From Deltaproteobacteria bacterium (GTDB lineage Bacteria; Desulfobacterota; Desulfarculia; Adiutricales; Adiutricaceae): a DNA stretch of 10,149 nucleotides. Shown piece by piece: positions 6,728 to 10,149 of this stretch. Under the pieces are notes generated by a model that was not told the DNA's origin, did no database searches, and worked only from the letters and a program-made list of their open reading frames with translations. The position numbers and the translations under genes were made by a program. Numbering within the stretch: position 1 is the stretch's first letter; each line of letters starts with the position of its first letter. The stretch covers positions 1 to 10,149 of the forward strand of contig JAITJB010000218.1 of assembly GCA_031279155.1 (NCBI GenBank), in the 5' to 3' direction.

Positions 6728-6736
6728 ATTATAGCA
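6728..6736 (-). promoter_or_regulatory. Extended -10 promoter of the hybrid kinase gene
   Basis: On the minus strand TGCTATAAT is a perfect extended -10 element, about 78 bases before the kinase ATG. A TTGACA at 6744-6749 is only 10 bases upstream of it, too close to serve as its -35. Transcription would start near 6721, at a TGTAAACA motif (minus strand, 6715-6722) that also occurs repeatedly upstream of the pilin gene. Confidence 0.5.
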
Positions 6737-6835
6737 AAAACGCTGTCAATTGAGGAATAATCCTGAAACGGTAAAAATCAAACAACGACCGAGGGGAGAA
6801 AAGCCGAAGGGGATGTAGGGAGGTGTTTAGATAAA

Positions 6836-6911
6836 TGGTGGGCGGTAGAGGATTCGAACCTCCGACTCCTGGCTTGTAAGGCCAGTACTCTAGCCGCTGA
6901 GTTAACCGCCC
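6836..6911 (-). tRNA. tRNA-Val (anticodon UAC)
   Basis: The minus strand folds into a complete cloverleaf. The seven acceptor pairs join GGGCGGT with ACCGCCC. The D arm is ACTC...GAGT. The anticodon stem CTGGC/GCCAG encloses the loop CTTACAA with anticodon UAC (6876-6878). The T arm GGAGG/CCTCT has the loop TTCGAAT, with one G-U pair. The discriminator base is A, and CCA is encoded in the DNA (6836-6838). The anticodon loop and neighbouring bases match bacterial valine tRNAs reading GUA. A T-rich stretch (minus strand, 6912-6919) directly precedes the gene. Confidence 0.96.
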
Positions 6912-6971
6912 AAAAAAAATCAAAACTAGCCCAATGCCAGAATGAAACGAAAAGGTTTCCAGAAAGGGCCT

Positions 6972-6994
6972 AAAAAATACTGAGCTAAGCTCAG
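6972..6994 (-). terminator. Terminator-like hairpin on the minus strand upstream of tRNA-Val
   Basis: CTGAGCTTAGCTCAG (6980-6994 read on the minus strand) forms a 6-bp stem with a 3-base loop and is directly followed by TATTTTTT. This is the shape of a rho-independent terminator for minus-strand transcription arriving from the right. No minus-strand gene is visible upstream of it, so it may end an unrecognised small RNA. Confidence 0.5.
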
Positions 6995-7162
6995 CACGCT
7001 TAAGTTTAACAAACAACGAGCCTGAAAAAAAGCCCAAATCATAAAATAAACGGCCAAAATAAATAGCCAAGCCATTTAACCAAGCTTAAGTTAGCCTACC
7101 CGATTTAGCCTAAGCTAAGTTAACCTCCCTATGTTACCCGAGCCAAGCAAGCCCAGGCTAAG

Positions 7163-7182
7163 TAACCAAGTTAACTTGGTTA
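7163..7182. repeat. 20-bp perfect palindrome
   Basis: TAACCAAGTTAACTTGGTTA is a perfect inverted repeat with no spacer. It sits in a stretch with several related, less perfect copies (for example around 7079-7096 and 7107-7124). It could be a protein-binding site or a remnant of a small palindromic repeat family. Confidence 0.8.
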
Positions 7183-7250
7183 ACCTAAGATCTGGCCAAA
7201 AAAAATAGCCCAGCTTAAGGAAAAATAAAGAAGATTTCGGACAAAGTTTA

Positions 7251-7289
7251 TCTACCGCTATGACAGTATCATAAAAGGATAGTGGTAGA
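7251..7289 (+). other. Strong hairpin in the non-coding region
   Basis: TCTACCGCTAT (7251-7261) pairs with ATAGTGGTAGA (7279-7289) over 11 positions with one G-U pair, enclosing 17 bases. An alternative small hairpin (TATGA/TCATA, 7260-7274) competes with it. The compensating G-U pair is compatible with a structured RNA from the plus strand, but transcription has not been shown. Confidence 0.5.
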
Positions 7290-7366
7290 CTTATGGGTTG
7301 ATTACCAAAAATCCATATTATATATGGGTCAACTTTTAAGTAGCCGAATTAACCATTTTTTTGGTA

Positions 7367-7403
7367 AGATAATCCTGTTTCGAGGATTGTCTGGTTGAAT
7401 TTT
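7367..7403 (+). terminator. Possible terminator hairpin, plus strand
   Basis: A 10-bp stem (7367-7376 with 7383-7392, one G-U pair) encloses the loop GTTTCG. Five Ts follow at 7399-7403 after a gap of six bases. The gap makes it a poor terminator; together with the hairpin at 7251-7289 it might close a small structured RNA. Confidence 0.3.
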
Positions 7404-7455
7404 TCTGTTTACAATAATTTAAATTTTACCAAGGTCAGGCCAATGGAATCACACA

Positions 7456-7503
7456 AGCCTGTAAACATGGAAGCCTGTAAACATGGGAGCCTGTAAACAT
7501 GGG
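7456..7503 (+). repeat. Three tandem 16-bp repeats, candidate upstream activator sites
   Basis: The unit AGCCTGTAAACATGG plus one variable base (A, G, G) occurs three times without interruption. The core TGTAAACA lies at 7460-7467, 7476-7483 and 7492-7499. Its complement TGTTTACA also occurs at 7406-7413. The array lies about 150-200 bp upstream of the predicted pilin transcription start, where sigma-54 activators usually bind. Its role is inferred from position. Confidence 0.7.
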
Positions 7504-7628
7504 AGCATAGCCCCATCGATTTTGGGCGCCTAGACTAAACTGACAAGAAAATAAACTGACGAATATTCGTGCCATTTTTGGCTGCGATCTCTAGTTCTTA
7601 ACCTAACTTAACTAAGTATCCTGACCTT

Positions 7629-7644
7629 TGGCATGAGCTTTGCA
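7629..7644 (+). promoter_or_regulatory. Sigma-54 promoter of the pilin gene
   Basis: TGGCATGAGCTTTGCA fits the -24/-12 consensus TGGCAYGNNNNTTGCA at every defined position, with the invariant GG and GC correctly spaced. Transcription should start near 7655, 47 bases before the pilin ATG at 7702. Type IV pilin genes are commonly sigma-54 dependent under PilS/PilR; neither gene is in this window. Confidence 0.85.
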
Positions 7645-7688
7645 AAAGCCAAGAGCGAGACTTTTCTTAATCGCTCTTTAACTTTTAG

Positions 7689-7693
7689 TGGAG
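7689..7693 (+). promoter_or_regulatory. Ribosome-binding site deciding the pilin start
   Basis: TGGAG lies eight bases before the ATG at 7702 but only two before the in-frame ATG at 7696. The frame's first ATG at 7633 lies inside the sigma-54 promoter. The start at 7702 is therefore chosen. Confidence 0.7.
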
Positions 7694-7701
7694 AAATGAC
7701 A

Positions 7702-8145
7702 ATGCCCCGTTTTGAGAGGCAAAAATTTAAGGGTGGCTTTACCCTGATCGAGTTATTAATCGTTGTGGCCATAGTTGGCATCTTGGCGGCCATTGCCCTC
7801 CCTCAATACGGTCGTTATCGCCGCGAGGCCATTGAAGCGACTAGTAAGAACGCCTTCTACGCCGTGGCCGTGGCTGAGGAGGCTTATATTGTCAGTAAAG
7901 GCGATTACACGACCGATTACAGCGAGCTGGTCGGCGTGGCCGGTCTGGTCATCGACCGCAACGTGTTATACGGCCCCATAACCCTGACCCTCATTGACCA
8001 AGTCCCCATTTATACTTTCTCCTTAAATCATAAGGCTGACGGCTCAACTACCTACACCTATTCCAATGATATTTCTGGTCCATTGTACATTACTACTAAT
8101 CCTAGGATTACGGCCAATGATCCAACGGTACCATTAGCTCCATAA
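7702..8145 (+). CDS. pilA: Type IV major-pilin-like protein (PilA-type prepilin)
   Basis: This 147-residue prepilin has a 12-residue basic leader (MPRFERQKFKGG) and the prepilin peptidase site GG|FTLIE. The mature protein of about 135 residues begins with Phe, which would be N-methylated, and has the essential Glu5. The following hydrophobic helix, LLIVVAIVGILAAIALPQY, packs the pilus core. The C-terminal domain resembles short deltaproteobacterial PilA proteins (FYAVAVAEEAYIVSKGDYTTDYSELVG), with a Tyr/Thr-rich end. It has no cysteine, so the disulfide-bonded D-region typical of Pseudomonas or Neisseria pilins is missing. A longer start at 7633 is excluded because it falls inside the sigma-54 promoter. 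No other pilus gene is adjacent, so the gene is a single transcription unit with assembly genes elsewhere. A secretion pseudopilin is a less likely alternative. Confidence 0.9.
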   Translation: MPRFERQKFKGGFTLIELLIVVAIVGILAAIALPQYGRYRREAIEATSKNAFYAVAVAEEAYIVSKGDYTTDYSELVGVAGLVIDRNVLYGPITLTLIDQVPIYTFSLNHKADGSTTYTYSNDISGPLYITTNPRITANDPTVPLAP

Positions 8146-8703
8146 ATAGAAGAGATCGTCCTAAAAAAATCAGTTAATTTACGATTTTGCGCGAAGATTT
8201 TGCCTTTGATCTGGGCCGATCTGTCAATTTTGCGTCTACGTTTTTTGTCTGTCCTATCAACTTTTTACCCATCCTAACGCCCCTTTTCTGCCAAGCCTGT
8301 TCTTTTTATCGGCCCGCTTTTGTCTTTTTTGTAAATTTACAAAATACGAATGTTAGTTTGGGATTTTCTTGACCAGGGCTATAAAAATGAGCTCATTATA
8401 TAATAATTCTATCAATAACCCCATAAAGATCTAACCGCTTAGAAAAAGGTGGATTTTTTTAAGTTTCTGGAGTAAAATTAGTCATCTATCTTGTTGCCGT
8501 CCTTGAGCCTGACCAATCTCCATTTTGATAAGCTTGATGGAATTCTTTAGTCGAAAGCGCTAGACTGAGCTTAGCTAGTCGAATGCTTGCGGCTAGGGCG
8601 CGTTTTATTTTTTTAGTCTATTTTCTAAAAATTGGCTCATACTAGTTTTTTGGCCAAAGTTATCCCAAAAATTCTGGGCCAAGAAATTCTTTCGGAGATT
8701 TTG
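8146..8703. other. Gene-free region between pilin and phosphatase genes (558 bp)
   Basis: This AT-rich region has no supported gene; a 61-codon frame at 8187-8372 begins with TTG and has no ribosome-binding site. A 12-bp perfect palindrome AATGAGCTCATT lies at 8386-8397, next to TATAAT (8399-8404), which has no good -35. A direct repeat TAGTCGAA(A/T)GC occurs at 8548-8558 and 8576-8586. A T-rich stretch after GGGCGCG (8596-8617) could end a transcript. A weak promoter candidate for the phosphatase operon is TTGAGC (8503-8508) with GATAAG (8527-8532), spacer 18. No clear terminator of the pilin gene is seen. Confidence 0.5.
8694..8697 (+). promoter_or_regulatory. Ribosome-binding site deciding the phosphatase start
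   Basis: GGAG is six bases before the ATG at 8704. The frame extends upstream to a TTG at 8632, but that start has no comparable site and would add 24 residues before the first core strand of the fold. Confidence 0.7.
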
Positions 8704-9333
8704 ATGACTAAGCACCGAATTTTCGCTGTCGGCGATATCCACGGCTGCCGGGCTAAGCTCGAGCGCTTGATGGAGATAATCGACTGGCGACCAGAAAATC
8801 GCGAGGAATTGGTGTTCTTGGGCGACTACATCGACCGAGGGCCCGATAGCTTTGGGGTCGTGGAGGCGGTTATGGAGCTTAAAAACCGCTACCGCGATCG
8901 GGTCACCCTGCTTAAGGGTAACCATGAGCACATGTTTATAAATTTCATCACTGGACGCGAAAATCTGGCTCTTACCGCTAACGGTGTGGCCCTGACCATG
9001 CGCAGCTATAATAATAACAGTCCCTTTCCCGTCACGCATCTGGACTTTTACCAAGGTTTGAAGTTATATTATGAGACGGACGATCATATTTTCGTCCACG
9101 CCGGTTTGAGGCCAGGCGTGCCCTTGGCCGAACAAAATGAAATTGATTTCTTATGGATTCGCGAGGTTTTTTTAGAATCTGAGTATGATTTTGGAAAAAC
9201 TATCGTCTTTGGCCACACGCCATTTCGTGAGCCCTACATAATTCCCGGTCGGGCCGGCTTGGACACGGGGGCGGTTTTTGGCGGAGCCTTAACTTGCTTA
9301 GAAGTTTTGGAAGGTAGGCTGATAAGTGTTTAG
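8704..9333 (+). CDS. PPP-family metallophosphoesterase (serine/threonine protein phosphatase type)
   Basis: This 209-residue cytosolic enzyme has all metal-binding motifs of the PPP family in order: GDIHG (residues 10-14), GDYIDRGP (40-47), GNHE (72-75), VHAG (131-134) and GHTPF (170-174). The closing DTGAVFGGALTCLEV is typical of bacterial PrpA/PrpB or lambda-phosphatase-like members. Predicted metal ligands are Asp11, His13, Asp41, Asn73, His132 and His171. Such enzymes use two metal ions, often manganese, to hydrolyse phosphate esters on proteins; some act on nucleotides such as Ap4A, so the physiological substrate is open. The length is normal for the compact bacterial form. The stop codon overlaps the GTG start of the next gene by eight bases, indicating translational coupling with the exported AMMECR1-like protein. 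Confidence 0.92.
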   Translation: MTKHRIFAVGDIHGCRAKLERLMEIIDWRPENREELVFLGDYIDRGPDSFGVVEAVMELKNRYRDRVTLLKGNHEHMFINFITGRENLALTANGVALTMRSYNNNSPFPVTHLDFYQGLKLYYETDDHIFVHAGLRPGVPLAEQNEIDFLWIREVFLESEYDFGKTIVFGHTPFREPYIIPGRAGLDTGAVFGGALTCLEVLEGRLISV

Positions 9334-9979
9334 GGCCGTAAAGCTTTATGAATCATTTTTTTGGCTAGCCTTAGTGGCTTTAGCCTTATGCTTCTTTCTA
9401 CCAAAAGCCGCATGGGCCCAAAATAGTCCTAAAGTTGTTCCCCTAAGCGCCAAGGATGTTTCGCTCCTCCTTCAAATTGCCAGTGAGCCGGTTAACGCCG
9501 CCTTGGAAAACCGGGCCCCTAGGGCGCCGCAAGAGCCAAGTGCAACGAGTCAGTTAAATAAGAGCTACCGGATGGTCGTCTCGGTCAATCTCGACAATAA
9601 GCTTTTGGCTAGAGCCTGGGAACTTAGGGAGCCCGGTCCTCTTCAGGCCACAGCTCTTTCCTTGGGCCAGCGGGTCATTAGCGAACCCGATATTGGCCGC
9701 CCCTTAAATCCCGACGAATACGACCGGGCTAAGTTTTCTTTAGCTATTATCTTTAATCTTAGAATTATCGATGATGAAAAACAGGCCTCAGCAGCCGAAG
9801 CGCTCATAGTTTTGAGCGGCTTTAATTATGCCGTAGGCCTTCCTCGCGATCTTCGAAGTGGGTCCACCACCTTTGAGCTCTTCTCCAAAGCCTGCGAACT
9901 CTCGGGCCTTAGCCCCACAGCTTGGCTCGGTAACAGGGCGACCTTGTACGCCGGTCAGGTTGAGGAATTTTCCCGATAG
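9326..9979 (+). CDS. Exported AMMECR1-like protein lacking the LRGCIG motif
   Basis: This 217-residue protein has a Sec signal peptide: basic start, hydrophobic stretch at about residues 11-26, and predicted cleavage after AAWA (31). It starts with GTG at 9326, eight bases inside the phosphatase gene, with AAGG and TAGG sequences just upstream. The mature part resembles AMMECR1 domains. LSAKDVSLLLQIASEPVNAAL (40-60) fits the family's opening helix. PLQATALSLGQRVISEP...RPLNPDEYDRAKFSLAIIFNLRII (105-148) fits its helix-strand core. The end NYAVGLPR...FELFSKACELSGLSPTAW...ATLYAGQVEEF (168-215) fits the GLLLP / FL..C.KAGLPPDAW / Y.F...F block. The conserved LRGCIG near the first strands is replaced by LLARAWEL (93-100). 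AMMECR1 proteins are normally cytosolic and of unclear function, so an exported copy is unusual. The assignment is from recognition of patterns and is moderately sure. Confidence 0.6.
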   Translation: MFRAVKLYESFFWLALVALALCFFLPKAAWAQNSPKVVPLSAKDVSLLLQIASEPVNAALENRAPRAPQEPSATSQLNKSYRMVVSVNLDNKLLARAWELREPGPLQATALSLGQRVISEPDIGRPLNPDEYDRAKFSLAIIFNLRIIDDEKQASAAEALIVLSGFNYAVGLPRDLRSGSTTFELFSKACELSGLSPTAWLGNRATLYAGQVEEFSR

Positions 9980-9996
9980 AAAAATTGAATCCTCTC

Positions 9997-10149
9997 ATGA
10001 ATCGTTTTTTCGCTGATCTCCACATACATTCTAGGTATTCCAGAGCCACGGCCAAATCCATCTGTCCGGAGAATTTACATCTCTGGGGCGGCTATAAGGG
10101 ATTAGATCTCTTGGGCACAGGCGACATGACCCACCCGGTCTGGCTCGAT
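9997..10149 (+). CDS. PHP-domain protein of EndoQ / UvrD-associated type, N-terminal fragment
   Basis: The ATG at 9997 begins 17 bases after the preceding stop codon and the frame stays open to the window end (51 codons). The translation opens FFADLHIHSRYSRATAKS and continues with LWGGYKGLDLLGTGDMTHPVWLD. This closely fits the N-terminus of the endonuclease Q family (ADLHIHSRYSRATSK...KGI..TGDFTHP.W), also found fused to or annotated with UvrD-like helicases in bacteria. His9 and His11 in DLHIHS are expected metal ligands, as are residues of TGDMTHP (41-47). EndoQ cleaves DNA at deaminated bases such as uracil and hypoxanthine. Whether a helicase part follows cannot be seen here. No strong ribosome-binding site is evident, so translation may be coupled to the upstream gene. 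Confidence 0.82.
   Translation, partial: MNRFFADLHIHSRYSRATAKSICPENLHLWGGYKGLDLLGTGDMTHPVWLD

Larger units (their letters stand above)
6912..7701. other. Gene-free region rich in dyads and short repeats, tRNA to pilin gene
   Basis: No convincing coding frame is found between the tRNA gene and the pilin start. The part 6978-7220 is dense in short words such as CTAAG, TTAAC, CCAAG and their complements, giving many overlapping imperfect palindromes. The part 7250-7400 has two good RNA hairpins and an AT palindrome (CCATATTATATATGG, 7313-7327). The part 7456-7503 has three tandem 16-bp repeats, and a sigma-54 promoter ends the region. It may encode a small RNA as well as pilin control sites; that is inference. 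Confidence 0.6.

Noticed and set aside
6729..7070. 113-codon minus-strand open frame
   Set aside because: It runs through the tRNA-Val gene on the same strand. The peptide contains the usual by-product of translating a tRNA (KPGVGGSNPLPP), so it is not a protein gene.
7456..7503. Tandem repeats as CRISPR repeats or replication iterons
   Set aside because: The units are contiguous with no spacers, which excludes CRISPR. No replication initiator gene or DnaA-box cluster is nearby; the pilin promoter context explains them better.
8187..8372. 61-codon plus-strand open frame after the pilin gene
   Set aside because: It has a TTG start, no ribosome-binding sequence and AT-rich content typical of non-coding DNA.
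8605..9054. 149-codon minus-strand open frame
   Set aside because: It is the antisense shadow of the phosphatase gene, whose catalytic motifs are all on the plus strand.
1..10149. Frequent CTAG and CCTAGG tetra/hexamers as a special signal
   Set aside because: CTAG is rare in many bacteria, but by rough estimate its number here is near that expected from base composition, so it is simply not depleted.

Overview
The window looks like chromosomal DNA of a Gram-negative bacterium. Supporting features are a TRAP-type organic-acid transporter, a type IV pilin behind a sigma-54 promoter, a membrane hybrid histidine kinase, an exported protein with a Sec signal peptide and an EndoQ-type PHP protein. 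This mix suggests the Desulfobacterota/Deltaproteobacteria, but that is inference. Nothing here identifies a species, and no phage, transposase, CRISPR or plasmid gene is visible.

Left part (1-4635): a minus-strand operon encodes a TIM-barrel protein of the kind often annotated 'peptidase U32', a TRAP small permease (DctQ) and the start of a TRAP large permease (DctM, cut by the window edge). A divergent plus-strand pair encodes an IclR-family regulator and a DMT/EamA transporter. A 15-bp motif, TTCNCTATAYGTGAC, occurs three times: just downstream of a strong sigma-70 promoter of the U32/TRAP operon, upstream of the iclR gene, and inverted over the DMT start codon. This predicts a compact regulon for uptake, metabolism and possibly export of one substrate under the IclR protein.

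Middle part (4636-6911): a convergent intergenic stretch carries a perfect 29-bp direct repeat and other short repeats. It is followed by a minus-strand gene for a 600-residue hybrid sensor kinase (sensor domain, HisKA, HATPase, receiver), then by a tRNA-Val(UAC) gene with encoded CCA, also on the minus strand.

Right part (6912-10149): a long non-coding region is full of dyads and short repeats. It includes a 20-bp perfect palindrome, an 11-bp-stem hairpin, a terminator-like structure and three tandem 16-bp repeats. It ends at a near-ideal sigma-54 promoter for a type IV pilin gene. The three tandem repeats sit about 150-200 bp upstream of the predicted pilin transcription start, where enhancer-binding-protein sites normally lie. 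After a second gap comes a plus-strand operon: a PPP-family phosphatase, a divergent exported AMMECR1-like protein that lacks the family's LRGCIG motif, and the start of an EndoQ-type PHP gene that runs off the right edge.

The most interesting items are the predicted IclR regulon with its operator over a start codon, the sigma-54 pilin promoter with tandem upstream repeats, and the phosphatase / AMMECR1-like / PHP operon.
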